64,000 nucleotides of DNA from assembly GCF_001659605.2 (NCBI RefSeq), contig NC_035162.2:4359248-4423247 (forward strand), given 5' to 3'. The position numbers and the translations under genes are program-made. Numbering within the stretch: the stretch's first letter is position 1; each line of letters begins with the position of its first letter. The notes beneath the pieces were generated by a model, which saw only the letters and a program-made list of their open reading frames with translations, had not been told where the DNA came from and ran no database searches. Below, in pieces: positions 26,040 to 38,936 of the stretch. The stretch comes from Manihot esculenta. Taxonomy: Eukaryota; Streptophyta; Magnoliopsida; Malpighiales; Euphorbiaceae.

Positions 26040-27011
26040 ATGGATAGTGAACATGGGTTTGTAACAAAGAAGCATTTAACAAATTCAGAGGAAGCCAATG
26101 ATGGAGCTGTTATTATTCCTGAACACAAATTTTTGGTGAATTCTCCTTCATCATCCTCAGAATCTTCGATGGATTCTAGCTATGTTGAAAAGGAAGATCC
26201 TTCTGATACCATTCAAAAATCAAAACAAGCAAATCTTGATCCCAAAGGACAAGTTTCAGGTCACAATGCTAGTACGAGTATACACGAACCTTCAGCTGCA
26301 ATTTACCCTCAAAATCAAATCTCGAAGCAATCTGAAGACTATGATCCTAATAGGATTCCGGCATCCGTTTTTGCTCGTACGCCAATGGAATGGAGTGTTG
26401 CTTCAACTGAATCACTGTTTAGTCTTCACATGGGAAATAGCAGCTTCTCAAGAGACAGTGGATTCATGCAATACAAATCTGGGGAACTTCATAAGTTCGA
26501 CGAAACCAACAGTCCCCCTCCTGCCCCGCTCCCAATCATCGTAGAAAAGGTCCTCGAAAAGAAGATTCAGGATATTAGTGAGGACTCAAAAGTGACAGAA
26601 GAAAAACCAGTCGAACCCGCAAAAGCAGTAGTGAAACCTGAATTGCCACCCAATAACACAAAGGCAGTTCCAGTGGGAACTGAGAAAAGTATCAGTCAGG
26701 AAAAGGCCTCTCCTGCTGAAGACCTCAGGCAATCATCCAGCAGCACGCAGTCTTTTAAATTCCCACTGTAAGTTACATAAGTTTCTTTCTGTGCCAATTT
26801 TTGCCTGTTCTGAACGTTTGGGTAACCTGAGGGTAATTGATTTTTGTTTCATTTCAGATTTGAAGCAAATGCAGCGGGAAGTGATTCTGTGAAAGTGGTA
26901 AAGGAGAAGCAGTCTTCAATGAAGCAGCCAAATCCTGGAACACCACCAGATCCAAACCCTCGTGGGAGCAGCTGGTTTTCTTGTTTTTCTTGTTGTTCAT
27001 TTGGTTGTTGA
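26040..27011 (+). CDS. Low-complexity plant protein with C-terminal cysteine cluster (293 aa)
   Basis: There are two exons, 26040-26767 and 26858-27011, joined at a split leucine codon. The start is the first ATG after an in-frame stop (MDSEHGFVTKK). The protein is Ser/Pro/Glu-rich and mostly disordered. It contains a distinctive block, RIPASVFARTPMEWSVASTE then SLFSLHMGNSSFSRD (about residues 108-142), a Pro stretch and a Lys/Glu/Pro/Val-rich region. The C-terminus, WFSCFSCCSFGC, has five cysteines in the last nine residues. I recall similar uncharacterised plant proteins sharing the FARTPMEWSVAS block and a Cys-rich end. The cluster looks like an S-acylation (palmitoylation) site that would anchor the protein to a membrane, which is inference. 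No enzymatic domain was recognised. Confidence 0.82.
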
Positions 27012-29099
27012 AAGAGCATTGTTTCTGGACGATTATCAATTGATCATGTACATGATTCATCATTTTGTTGAAACTAAATATGTCAATGATTCTTTTCTAA
27101 TTGTAAAATTCAAAACCTGATGTCTATCTCCAGTGAGTTGCAGAATCCCTATTAATGTTCTGAAGGGGAAAAAAACAAAAAAAAAAACAGACAATATATA
27201 CAACAGTGGCCATTGTTTCTAACATATATAATAAAAAATGTCGAAGTAATATATTTAGAATAATCATAATAATAATTAATATTATAAGAATGGTATAATC
27301 AACCAGGGTTGTTAGGGTCAAGGTCTGAGAGGAAATATCATGAACATAACATATTAAATTTGAGATTTCAATAACTTAGAAGATTAGCAAAATGCAGTCA
27401 TGCAGCACCAAGATGAACAGATCAATAGCATTAATTTTCTTCACATTAAATAATTGGGAAGATTCTTATTCAAATCCTGCCAAAGAATTGTTAGCTGCAG
27501 TCAAAATTTTAAGTGATTGTATAATAATATTATAATAAGTATTTTTCAATTAATAGTAAAAATAATATTCAACAATCACGTGAAAGTGAAAAAGTGAATG
27601 CATTTAACATTTTTATTCTTGTAAAGTTAATATATTTAAAAGAATATTATAACTATAAATATTAAAATGGATAAAATTAAATACCTCTGTTTAGAGAAAA
27701 TTTTAAGTGGATCCGAATTTTCATAGACGGATCATTAAAGGATTTATTTATTTATATTTTAAAAATTTATTAATCTATGATAAATTGATCCAAATAAGTA
27801 TTTTGTTTTCTGTTGAGTTAAAAATAAAAAACTTAAATCAGTCTCCTAATCAGCATACAATTAATTAATATATTCAATTACAAGAACTTGGTAACGTCAT
27901 TCATCCATCATTCTAACATCATTCTTGGGTGCCCTTATCGTAATTTCGCAGAAAAATTGTCTGCAATAAGAAATGTGGGTGTATCTATGTAATAAAGACC
28001 CCAATGCAATTAGCTGGTAACATATGATATTTCTGCTTTTACAATAAAGTATATATATTTTTATTTTTTTTTAATGTGACCCCAATCCCCAATAAATATA
28101 CTTGTAGGCCCCAAGGTTAAGTAATGCACAGGGAGAGAACAGTGCATGTGGGCCTCCCTCCAAATTACAATTTCACGCCTGTAAAAATCCAGATTTGCAT
28201 TTATGGTGATTAAAATTGGTGGTCACTGGTGTGACCTTTTACCAGGTGGACTCCATGTGGAATTGGGACATGTTTTTGGGTACCAACCGCTAATTAAAAA
28301 TTTTTTAAAAATTACTTTTAATCCCTTAAAAAACTATTATTAGCAGTTAGATCCACTAATTAAAGAAGATTAGAGAGTGCAGGTAGGCAAAAGGCCCCAT
28401 TAACCTTCTGGAACGACACCCCACGTGGACTCCTTCTTCCACAGCCACGTTTTCGACTTTAAGGAATCTTTTTTTTGAAAAATTATTATTATTATTTAAT
28501 TTTGTTATCCCGATTACAACCACCATTAGGCATGAAGCCCTTCTAAATTGACGGGGATGATGCATTTATTGACTGGCGGTGGACCCCGCTTCCAACCCAG
28601 TATGTCCCCTGGGCCCCACATCTCTCCCCCCAAAACGACGATCTCCAAAATTTTTAATACTAATTATTTACAGATTATTAGTCAAAAAATTATTTAGAGA
28701 CTAATTTTTTTTATTTCAACAGCAATTAAAATTTTTTACCATATGAATAATATTATTTTTTTGGATTTTTAAAAATATTATATATTTTTGACAATTATTA
28801 TTATTTTTTAAATAAAAAAGGAAAAGGTGGAAAAGAGAAAGAGAAAGAGGACTGAAGAAGGAAATTAAAAAAGAAAAAGGATGGAAAACGCGTTTTATCA
28901 AAACAGCACACTGTTGAATGAGTACTTTCTCTTTCTTCTTCCTCTCTATCTTCGTTTCTTGCTTTCTTTCTCTAAACGGACCCAAAATTAGGGTTAGGTT
29001 TTCGGGAGAAAACCCCTCTTTTTACTCTGAACTAGTGGGAGAGAAGGGTTTTAGGGTTTTGTCTTTGAGGGTTTTGGAGACCCTGTTGGGGGTTCTAAA
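27012..29099. other. Spacer and promoter/5' leader of the RPK2-like gene
   Basis: 27020-28400 shows no gene. A G-box-type palindrome CCACGTGG lies at 28421-28428. From about 28820 the strand becomes GA-rich and then CT-rich. Telobox-like AGGGTTTT/TTAGGGTT motifs occur at 28988-29075 just before the start codon, typical of a plant 5' leader. Confidence 0.5.
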
Positions 29100-32000
29100 A
29101 TGGGTTCCATTTGTTTTTCTTCTTCAGTATTCAAATGGTACTCTTTTAACAAATTGAAACTCTTTTATGTCTTTTTGGTCATCAATTTGTCGCTAAATGG
29201 AGTAGTTCTGTGTGATTCGGACAAATCGGTGCTGTTAGAGTTCAAGAACTCGGTGTCTGACCCGTCAGGACTGCTCTCTAGCTGGAATCTGACCAGCCCA
29301 AACCACTGCTTTTGGCCTGGTGTGTCCTGCGACAACGACTCTTATGTCGTGTCACTCAACATCACGGGACACCGCAACAACAACAGAGGTAAGAACAGTG
29401 AAAATGGAAGTCCTTTCTTTTGCTCTGGTTCTGTTCAGAATCCACTTTATGGGTTTGGAATTAGGCGAGACTGTCAGGTTGGTAACGGTTTTATTTGGGG
29501 TAAATTGATACCTGCGATCGCTAAGTTAACTGAACTTAGGGTTTTATCATTGCCCTTCAATGGGTTTCGTGGGGAGATACCTCTTGAAATATGGCGCATG
29601 CAGAAGTTAGAGGTTCTTGATCTGGAGGGTAATATGGTAACTGGGTCATTGCCAATTTCCTTTGCCGGGTTAAGAAACTTGCGGGTTTTAAATTTAGGAT
29701 TCAACAACATAGGAGGAGAAATACCGAGTTCACTTTCTTATTGTACAAATTTAGAAATCCTAAATTTAGCTGGTAACGGCATTAATGGCACACTCCCTGC
29801 GTTTATTGGTGGGTTTAGGGGCGTGTATTTGTCCTTGAATCAACTCGGTGGGGCAGTGCCTACAGAATTTGGAGACAATTGCGAGACCCTTGAGCACTTG
29901 GATTTGTCCGGGAATTTCTTTGTTGGTGGGATTCCTGGTAGTCTAGGGAATTGTGGTAATTTGAGGACATTGTTGCTGTATTCTAATTTGTTTGAAGAAG
30001 TGATTCCATCTGAATTTGGTATGCTCAGAAAGCTTGAGGTGTTGGATGTGTCAAGAAATAGTCTTAGTGGGTCAATACCTCGCGAGCTTGGAAAATGCGC
30101 GGGGTTGTCTGTGCTTGTGCTTTCAAATTTTTTTGATCCATATCATAATGTTAACAGTTCGAGAGGAGGCTATTTGTTGGATCAATCAGGTTCTGCAAAT
30201 GAAGATTTTAATTTTTTTCAGGGGGGAATTCCTGGGGAAATTGTGACTCTTCCAAACCTGAAGATGTTGTGGGCACCAGGTGCAACTCTCGAGGGCAACT
30301 TGCCAAGTAACTGGGGTGCCTGTGAGAAACTGGAGATGATAAATTTGGCCTTTAACTTTTTCACTAGTGAAATTCCCCATGAGTTCAGTCACTGCAGTAA
30401 GTTGTGGTATCTGGACTTGAGTTATAACCGGCTTAAGGGAGAGCTTGTTAAGGAGCTTCAAGTTCCTTGTATGGCGGTGTTCGATGTTAGTGGAAATTCT
30501 CTGTCGGGTACAATCCCAGTTTTCTACAGTGGCAGTTGCGAATCAGGTCCTTCCACTTATGGATATTCCTCCAGCATCTATGACCCATCATCTGCTTATC
30601 TGTCTTTTTTCGCAAATAAGGCCAAGTCTGGCAGTCCTGTAAAGTCACTTGAGGGAGATGGTGAAATATCAATAGTTCATAACTTTGGGGGCAACAATTT
30701 TACTGGTACCCTTCAATCTATGCCAATTGCACCTCTCAGATTAGAAAAGAAAACTACTTATGCATTTTTAGCTGGAGGAAACAAGCTGACAGGGCCATTC
30801 CCAGGGATTTTGTTTGAGAAGTGCAATGAATTGGACAAATTAATCCTGAATGTTAGCAACAATAGAATGTCTGGACAGATTCCAGCTGATGTTGGTACAA
30901 TGTGCAGATCTCTCACACTTCTGGATGCGTCTAACAATCAGATTACTGGTTTCATTCCCCCTGGTGTTGGTAAAATGGTGTCTCTTGTTTCTCTTAACTT
31001 GAGTTGGAACCTTTTGCAAGGTCTGATACCTACCAGTCTCAGCCAAATAAAGGGCCTGAAGTATCTTTCATTGGCTGGTAATAAAATGAATGGTTCTATC
31101 CCTTCTAGCTTGGGTGAGTTGCGGTCTTTGGAGGTTCTGGATCTTTCTTCAAACATGCTCTCTGGAGAGATTCCAAACAGTCTTGTGAACTTGAGAAACC
31201 TTACTGCTCTTCTGCTCAATGACAATAAACTTTCTGGGCAGATTCCTTCAGGTTTGGCAAATGTGACTATGCTCTCATCATTTAATGTGTCCTTCAACAA
31301 CTTATCTGGGTCTCTGCCATTGAGTAACAATCTGATAAAATGCAGTAGTGTTCTTGGAAACCCTTATCTACGCCCCTGCCATGTTTTCTCCCTAACAGTG
31401 CCGACTCCAGATCCAGGAAGTGCTACTGTGGCACAAGGCTACACTGTTTCACCACCAAGTCAGAGCCAAAAGAGTGGGAACAATGGTTTCAATTCAATTG
31501 AGATAGCTTCGATAGCATCTGCATCAGCTATTGTTTCAGTTCTCCTAGCTTTGATTGTCTTATTCTTTTACACCAGAAAATGGAGCCCAAAGTCCAAAAT
31601 TATGGGATCCACCAGAAAGGAAGTAACAATCTTTACAGACATTGGTGTTCCCTTAACATTTGAGAATGTTGTGAGGGCCACTGGAAACTTCAATGCAAGC
31701 AACTGCATCGGCAATGGAGGTTTTGGGGCTACTTACAAGGCGGAGATATCTCCAGGAGTACTCGTGGCAATCAAACGTCTAGCTGTTGGACGATTCCAGG
31801 GTATTCAGCAGTTTCATGCTGAAATTAAAACCCTTGGAAGACTCCACCATCCAAATCTGGTCACCCTGATTGGTTATCATGCCAGTGAAACAGAAATGTT
31901 CCTCATATATAATTATTTACCTGGTGGTAATTTGGAAAAGTTTATCCAGGAAAGGTCCACCAGGGCTGCGGATTGGAGGATACTTCACAAGATTGCTTTG

Positions 32001-32531
32001 GACATAGCTCGTGCTCTTGCCTACCTGCATGATCAGTGTGTACCACGTGTACTTCATCGCGATGTCAAGCCCAGCAATATTCTTCTAGATGATGATTTCA
32101 ATGCCTATTTATCTGACTTTGGTTTGGCTAGACTTTTGGGAACTTCTGAGACCCATGCTACTACGGGTGTGGCTGGAACTTTTGGTTATGTTGCCCCAGA
32201 ATATGCAATGACTTGCCGTGTTTCAGATAAGGCTGATGTTTACAGTTATGGGGTTGTGCTTCTAGAGTTACTCTCTGATAAGAAGGCTTTGGACCCATCA
32301 TTTTCATCATTTGGGAATGGTTTCAACATTGTTGCTTGGGCATGCATGCTCCTAAAACAGGGCCGGGCAAAAGAGTTCTTTACTGCAGGGTTATGGGATG
32401 CAGGTCCCCATGATGATTTGGTTGAAGTCTTACATCTAGCAGTTGTTTGCACTGTTGACTCGCTCTCTACCAGGCCTACAATGAAGCAAGTTGTACGACG
32501 GTTGAAGCAACTTCAACCGCCCTCATGCTAG
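29100..32531 (+). CDS. RPK2: LRR receptor-like kinase, RPK2/TOAD2 type
   Basis: This is a single uninterrupted exon of 1143 aa, close to the recalled length of Arabidopsis RPK2. It has an N-terminal hydrophobic signal region (about residues 17-39, [20 protein letters not shown]) and an LRR N-cap with paired cysteines ([10 protein letters not shown]). A long leucine-rich repeat array with LxxLxLxxNxxxGxIP units is interrupted by non-LRR insertions (around residues 345-375 and 460-530). A transmembrane helix follows at about 800-825, after a Ser/Pro-rich juxtamembrane stretch. The cytoplasmic kinase has the glycine loop [12 protein letters not shown] (about 870), VAIKRL lysine, HRDVKPSN (about 985), DFGLA and GYVAPEYA, so all catalytic residues are present and it is an RD kinase. 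RPK2 acts at the plasma membrane in CLE-peptide signalling for meristem, anther and embryo development. Confidence 0.95.
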   Translation: MGSICFSSSVFKWYSFNKLKLFYVFLVINLSLNGVVLCDSDKSVLLEFKNSVSDPSGLLSSWNLTSPNHCFWPGVSCDNDSYVVSLNITGHRNNNRGKNSENGSPFFCSGSVQNPLYGFGIRRDCQVGNGFIWGKLIPAIAKLTELRVLSLPFNGFRGEIPLEIWRMQKLEVLDLEGNMVTGSLPISFAGLRNLRVLNLGFNNIGGEIPSSLSYCTNLEILNLAGNGINGTLPAFIGGFRGVYLSLNQLGGAVPTEFGDNCETLEHLDLSGNFFVGGIPGSLGNCGNLRTLLLYSNLFEEVIPSEFGMLRKLEVLDVSRNSLSGSIPRELGKCAGLSVLVLSNFFDPYHNVNSSRGGYLLDQSGSANEDFNFFQGGIPGEIVTLPNLKMLWAPGATLEGNLPSNWGACEKLEMINLAFNFFTSEIPHEFSHCSKLWYLDLSYNRLKGELVKELQVPCMAVFDVSGNSLSGTIPVFYSGSCESGPSTYGYSSSIYDPSSAYLSFFANKAKSGSPVKSLEGDGEISIVHNFGGNNFTGTLQSMPIAPLRLEKKTTYAFLAGGNKLTGPFPGILFEKCNELDKLILNVSNNRMSGQIPADVGTMCRSLTLLDASNNQITGFIPPGVGKMVSLVSLNLSWNLLQGLIPTSLSQIKGLKYLSLAGNKMNGSIPSSLGELRSLEVLDLSSNMLSGEIPNSLVNLRNLTALLLNDNKLSGQIPSGLANVTMLSSFNVSFNNLSGSLPLSNNLIKCSSVLGNPYLRPCHVFSLTVPTPDPGSATVAQGYTVSPPSQSQKSGNNGFNSIEIASIASASAIVSVLLALIVLFFYTRKWSPKSKIMGSTRKEVTIFTDIGVPLTFENVVRATGNFNASNCIGNGGFGATYKAEISPGVLVAIKRLAVGRFQGIQQFHAEIKTLGRLHHPNLVTLIGYHASETEMFLIYNYLPGGNLEKFIQERSTRAADWRILHKIALDIARALAYLHDQCVPRVLHRDVKPSNILLDDDFNAYLSDFGLARLLGTSETHATTGVAGTFGYVAPEYAMTCRVSDKADVYSYGVVLLELLSDKKALDPSFSSFGNGFNIVAWACMLLKQGRAKEFFTAGLWDAGPHDDLVEVLHLAVVCTVDSLSTRPTMKQVVRRLKQLQPPSC

Positions 32532-33412
32532 TTCCATGATAAGGTTTGTATTTGATTAACGTAGTAATTTTATAGAAGGTGAAAGCCCCCATTGTAATTT
32601 ATGCGCTCTCGTTTCTCATTGGGGCTGCCCTAGGTAGAGTCCAACTGTATTTATTCCCACTTGTAAATTGTAATATAGTTTTGCCTCCAATTTTTGGATG
32701 ATGTTTCCCTGAGGAGGGGGTGAGTGATGAATCTGCTGAAGAATGCAGATGTTAACTAATGCCATGCTGTATACTGTGCATCACAGTGTCATTTGTTTAA
32801 TAAAGCCGTAGAACAGAGGGGTTTCTTTGGAAACTTTTTCGTCAAGCTGAATAAATTAACTTTTTTGTAAGCGTGCGGGCTGCTTGCTTTCATCTCTCTG
32901 ATACCCTTATTCTTGGAGACCAACTGTTTCTTGGGTTGGAACATCGAATTCGGAGCCCGGTTACATCCTCCGGCATTCTGATATTTTGATGTTCATCGTT
33001 ACTTTTGCTTGTGGTCATTCTCGGGAATCCTCCTTTCTGCTGGTCTCATTTTACGGAATATAACCTGCAATCCTCGTTTCACTTGTGGCCATTGGACATT
33101 CGAGTGTCCACTGCCGATCTAAACCTGATTGCAGGATTTTCTGATTTCAATTGATCAAACTTAACTCTTTTAAGATTTTTCTTTTGAAAAGAGAAAAAGG
33201 ATATTTAACTCGGTCTAACACTACAAATCACCGGTTGAACTCTGATTCCAGATTAATGATGAAGCCTGAGTTCTCAAAGTCGCGCAGATAGAGCGAGTTT
33301 GCCCTTGCAGCAAGAGGCATTACATATATTCAATATCCGAGAACAAAACTTGAAACTTAAACTTAGTTGATATTTTTCCTCACCATCGTTGAAAAGCTTT
33401 AACATGAAACGA
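32532..33412. other. Convergent 3' regions of the RPK2-like and AFP-like genes
   Basis: The 3' UTR of the RPK2-like gene probably runs to about 32820 (AATAAAGC near 32801). The remainder is the 3' flank of the minus-strand AFP-like gene. No coding region was seen. Confidence 0.5.
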
Positions 33413-35153
33413 TTACAAAAGAGGAAAGGGGTTAACCACAATGTGCTTAAGGGGATATGCTACTTCACCACCACCGGCATGCTTCACAAACTCAGCTGGG
33501 GAGAGAAAGCTTCCATGGCAAACACATACTATTCTCACCTCCTCACCTTTCCTGTACCTGTACAGAAAACCTTCTATTCTTTTTCCATTCGGGCCTTCTC
33601 CCTTTGTAGACACACATGGCATGTCTTCCATTACATTTCTCACGTTCCCCTTGGCTGCTTTCTTTACAGTAGCTTCACTTGGTCTGCTATTTTCTCTTGC
33701 AACACCTGCAGGACTACTAGATTTTTCATTCATTGTTGATTCAGGGCTGGCCGCCAATTTCTGCTCGCACTCTGACAAAGACTGAACACTCACAGGGCTT
33801 CTTGCCTCGCTGCATTTGTGCATTCCTACAGTGAAACAAATGAATAAAGAAATAAGAGATCAGCAAACTATTTCAATTAAAAATAAGGCAGCTAAGTAGC
33901 AATTCATCTTGATCAAAATCTATTGCTGCCAAATAGTCTCCTACTTTCAATCGAACCCCATTAAAAATTTTCTTCACAGAAAGGTAAGAGATGGAAGGTA
34001 TTAAGAATACAACACCTTCAAGTGCAGCAAGCATGAGTTTCATGACCTAATCAGATACATAGGACAATCAAGTTGTGGCCTCTAGGCAACCATTATAGAA
34101 ATAAACATTTAAAGCAACATTTCCATTTATATTCAAGGATTATTGATTAAACCAGCATACGCTGATACACACTCAATTTAACCATTAGCTACGCATAGCA
34201 TTTCACTCCTGCAGTTCAGAAAAATTAAGTTCTTCATTTTAAAATTGACATGTCATGAGTAGCACAGATGAACCTCTTATCTCAGTTGTGCAATGTGAAA
34301 GCTAATAAAGAAAGTTTAGGTTTTTCCATGCCAAAAGAAATAACCATGGCTATTTTCCAAGAATAATTTGATTAGAATAAAAACGGAAGTAAAGTCTGAA
34401 AGAATCATCCCAGTCCCTGTGATCCACGAGCAGTCAAGGTGTATATATATATATATATAAAGCGTCAAATGTGTTACCTTGAACATGCTGGTTCTCGGTT
34501 TCTAACCCGGATGACCCAGTTCCCTGTGATCCAGTCGATCCTTGCGATGGTGCTGTGATTTGTGCTCGTGGTAAAAGCCCTTCTGCACCAGCTCCAAACA
34601 ACCCACTGCAATTCTTGACAAACAGCTCCTGCCGATGATGATGATTCTTGCTAATAGTGCCATTTTCTCTCTTATCCTCCTCGCAGCTCTCTTCTCCAAA
34701 ACCCCTAATTCTATCCTTCTGTGCCTTCAAATTCCTTTGTTTCTCTGATCGTTTCCTTTTCGCTTCCATTCTCCTAAGCATCTGAATCTCCTTTCTCTTC
34801 CTCCATTCCTCATCTGTCTCTGTAGGCAGAGAACAAGTCCTTACAAGATTGTTACTCACCAAAGGTGCCATAAAAGAATTGCCATTATCTCTTTCTGGAT
34901 TAATGAAATCTGGAATTGAAGATGCTCTAGTGAGCTTCTTAGCTCTTGGGTCGACACCAAATCTACCATTCAACGACAGTCCAAGGCTGAGCTCAACGTC
35001 TTCGTCTTCTTCTTCTTCTTCTGTTTCTTCACATATTTTGTGGTTGAAACGATTCGTAGACATGAATTTTTGCAACAGATCCTCAGAGAAATTGTTGCTC
35101 ACAGACATGCGCTCATGCTGCCGTTGTTGGTGACCCTCATCGGCTTGCGCCAT
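33413..35153 (-). CDS. Ninja/AFP (ABI five-binding protein) family transcriptional repressor
   Basis: There are two exons, 35153-34478 and 33825-33413, with GT/AG borders and a split glycine codon, giving 362 aa. The start is the first in-frame ATG (MAQADEG). An acidic stretch precedes an EAR repression motif, [17 protein letters not shown] (about residues 53-69). A basic putative nuclear signal follows ([20 protein letters not shown]). The C-terminal domain ([19 protein letters not shown] then [16 protein letters not shown]) is the Jas-like domain of AFP/NINJA proteins. Family members bind ABI5 or JAZ proteins and recruit TOPLESS through the EAR motif, dampening abscisic-acid or jasmonate responses. 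This sequence looks nearer to the AFP branch. The intron carries a (TA)n run close to the donor (34441-34459). Confidence 0.92.
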
Positions 35154-38100
35154 TGGATTACAAAGGGAAATTAAAGTAAAAGAAGTTGGATACAGTTCAG
35201 TTATACCCAGATGTGTAAATTTGATTAAAAAGCAAACATGTAGCACAGAATATTACACAAAGGAAGAGATGAATTCAGATTCAAGAAATTCAAACTCCCA
35301 AAAAAAGACTAGAAAGAAGCTCGAAACTTCCATTTTCTCCACTGGAAACTCATCTCGTTACATACACTACAAAATTTCCAAAAGCTAAAAAATTGAAACG
35401 AACAAATACAGAAAATATGAGAGAGAACAAAGAAGGATGAGAGAAAGAGCGGAGAGTGTAAAAAAAAAACAAAGAAAAAGAAAAAGAAAACAGAGGTAGA
35501 GTTGGAGTTGGGGTGGAGTTAGGAGAGGAGATGAAAAGACGAAAAGAGGCTCAGAAGAGAGGAAGGACACGTAGAGGACATGAAGGGAGGGAGAGGGGGG
35601 CACGTGGAAGAGTGAAGGAGGCAGAAACCGAAATAGACGCCAAACAAGTCCTTGGGCAAAGACCGTGTCATGGGATTGGACTGTTTTTCTTAAATGTACA
35701 ACACACGTGTCGTTCTTGCCAAACGTAATACCTAGTTTTAGATCACCACCTGTATCCTGTTTCATATAGTCGCTGCCTCGAAACTAGGATCACTTTTCGT
35801 TGGATTATACTCCAAAAATTCAACTAACAATAATTCTTCAATTTATTTGTTAATTTTACATGAAATTGGAATACTACGGATCATGCAAAAATTATTAAAT
35901 TAAATATTTATTTATAAATTCGTATATTTAGTAGGGTTGATTTAAGGAATCATTGATATTATTATAATTATTTTTATATAAAATTGTATTTATATTTATT
36001 AATTAAAAATGAATTCTTTTAATATACATGATTTGATTGAGTGGATGAGAATAATTACTCCTTTATTAATAATAATAATAATGGTCAACTATATCACCAA
36101 AATGATGAAATAAATCTGGCTCTTTTAGTAAATAATTATAATTTGTAAGGTCAAATGATGCCATATCGCCAACCCTAAGATTCACAAAATCCTTATTTTT
36201 CCAAATAAAATTCCAAGCTGAATATTACGTTAAAGCATTCAATCACAGGACAGGAGGAGGAAAAAAAAACACACATCTGACGGCTACGGATGCATCAAAT
36301 AAAAACTGAAAAAGGAATCTGGATAGCACACGCAAAAAATCAAGAGCAAATCCGGTGGTGGAGCCCACGAAGGTCCAAGTTGCAGTCTTTTGCATTTTCA
36401 AAATTCTGTGTCCAGTGATCTGATCTGGGTTGATGCCACGTGTACACAAGTTGTTAAAGAAGTACACGTGTCAGAGATTTAATTGCAGACAACAGCTAAG
36501 CAAAAGGCCAAAAAAAAAAGCCTATCCAACTTGCGGATGGGACGTGGCCCGAAAAGTAATGATGTCGTCAGAAGTATCGTGTCAGAAGATGCTTCCTTTT
36601 TATCATTAGGCCGTTGGATCGAACTATTGAGTATACCTTTATTTATTTCGAGTCATAAACAAGATTATAATTTTAAGTGATGTACATAAATAACATTAAT
36701 TTAATATAGAATATATATTTTAATTTATAATTTTATTTTAAAATTAAAATTTAATATATTTTAAGAAAAATAAATTTTTTGAAATGAAAATTATTGATTA
36801 AAATATTTTTTATATAAAATATTTTAGTAAATGTATTAATGACAGATGTAAAATCTACTCTAAGGATTTAATTTAAATAAATAAAATATATTATTTTTTA
36901 TTATTGTTTTATAGATTTTTTTATTATTATTTTAAATTATTATTTACCTTTTTATTATAATAATATATAATTTATTATTATAATTTTATTTTTAAATTAA
37001 TTTATTATTATTTATTATTTATTTAAATAAATATTTAAAATATTTTTTAGTATTTAATAAAATTTAATAATGTTAAAATGGACATAATTGAAAAATTAAT
37101 AAAATAAATTATTTTTTTAATATACGTAAAAAATTAAAATAAAAAATTATAAAATAGAAAAATATAAAATAAAAAGTATTCAGAAAATAAATTTTTATAA
37201 AAGATAAATAAATTATTATAATTAAATTATAATCATTCACACATATTTTTTTATTGATTGAAATATATTTTTAATAATATCATTATCAATATTTATAAAT
37301 ATATCTTTTCATATAAATTATGATCAATCATTTATGATTTATTATTACATAGTTAACTTTTAATAATATTTATGATAAGCCCATAAAAAATAATACTAAT
37401 AAAATAATAAAATATTTTAATACATGATTTATTATTAAAATTTATTTTTTTAAATATTTTTACTCATTAAAATTTATTTTTGTATAATTCTAATTATATA
37501 AATAGATTAATAATTAAGTTTGATAAATAAAAAATTATCATTTAATAATAAAAATAGTATATAAAATTAGATTAAATAATAAATAAATAATTAAAAAATT
37601 AAATGAATTTGAAATCTTAAAAATAAAAAGTATTTTTTTTAATTAAAAAATAATAGAGAAGATGAAAAATTAAATAGTAAAAGTTTCTTTTAATATATGG
37701 ATTAAAGAGTTTAATTTTATAAAATATAATAATGATTTAATTAAATAATTTTAAAATAAAGATAGTAAGTTTTTTAAACATATATAAATCTACTGATAAA
37801 TTTATATGTTTTAGAAAAAATTACTCATACTCTTTAAAGAATTTTAAAAATTTCACAAATTTCAAGAGCAATAGCCTTTGGTTCAAGGCTAGGTCAGTAA
37901 TATTTGGCTGTTTGTTTGTGGGGAGGAGTTCTGCATCAACAAATTACTAAATAAATGGGTAATATACAAATTCTAGTTTAATACTATTAAATAATTTGGA
38001 TCTATTTGAATCGCGCTGTTTCAATTAGTATTAGAGTTAGATAAAAAAATTATATAGAGCTAATAAAATTACGAGAAAACCGTGTGAAACGAGATGAAGC

Positions 38101-38936
38101 AGCCACCAAAACTATTAGGAACCACAATATCTACTATAATATCTGGAATTCAATTATTACTTAGCAATTATATCAACTCTTACTTGATTTTTTTTTTTAG
38201 TTTTCAAAAGATGTTTTATTTTAATTAATTATTTTTCAAATGCATCAAAAGAGTTATTTAACCATTTTGAATAAATAAAATATCTATTTAATCAATCAAA
38301 AAAATATTTTTTTATATAATAATAAATCATTGCATTATTACGTCTCAATAAAAAAAATATAATCATTAATGAATCTATTGATAATTTTGGTAATTTCATT
38401 ATTCTCTCTCAATCCACTTCTATGTTTATCATAGATTATTTATCATCTTTTACCAGAAATTTTATATGAGCTAAGTTCAGTACTTTCAACAAATAATTGG
38501 ACGAGGTGGTTGACTGGTTCTCATTATCAATCATGGTTGATTACTTGATTAGCTAAATCAAGTCGTACACAAAAACTAATCTCATTCAGGATTGAGTTCT
38601 CAAGACAATCTTGCAAATCGATCAGTCCATTGAAAAGCTGGGATCGTTACAACTACCCATGATTACAACTTTGCAACTTCCCCATTTTAGAGTAACAACA
38701 AAAGTTTCTAACAAATCTCTAAGTCATCAACGTAATCTCTAACAAAACAAATCCTACCCTCATTCTATAAAAAGAGATCCTGAAAACTCTGGCTAATGCC
38801 TTTTCAACTCAACATTACTCCAACTCAGAATCCACAAGTTATTCTCAAAAGAATGCCTAAACAGAACAGAGACTTTAATCCATCCCAGTGTTGGATACCA
38901 AAAATATGCTGCCCAAAAAATCAATGGTGTTAGACT
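35154..38936. other. Spacer between divergent and convergent gene flanks
   Basis: 35154-35760 holds the 5' leader and promoter of the AFP-like gene. It includes a strongly purine-rich block at 35400-35620, i.e. CT-rich on the coding strand. 35760-37860 is AT-rich with no gene. 38450-38936 has normal composition and probably contains the 3' UTR of the G3BP-like gene. No gene, RNA or element with clear ends was recognised. Confidence 0.45.

Noticed and set aside
29100..29160. Possibility that the RPK2-like start is further downstream
   Set aside because: The ATG at 29100 gives a plausible signal region and a length close to the family; no better start precedes the hydrophobic segment.
30938..31330. 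Minus-strand open frame inside the RPK2-like gene
   Set aside because: It is an antisense shadow of the regularly repeated LRR coding sequence.
34434..35246. Extension of the AFP-like protein upstream of the ATG at 35153
   Set aside because: The frame is open, but the upstream stretch contains no ATG and the family N-terminus fits the start at 35153.
38450..38900. Possible small LTR or TRIM element (TATAAAAAG near 38767, normal base composition)
   Set aside because: No terminal repeats or target duplication could be found; a 3' UTR of the G3BP-like gene explains the composition.
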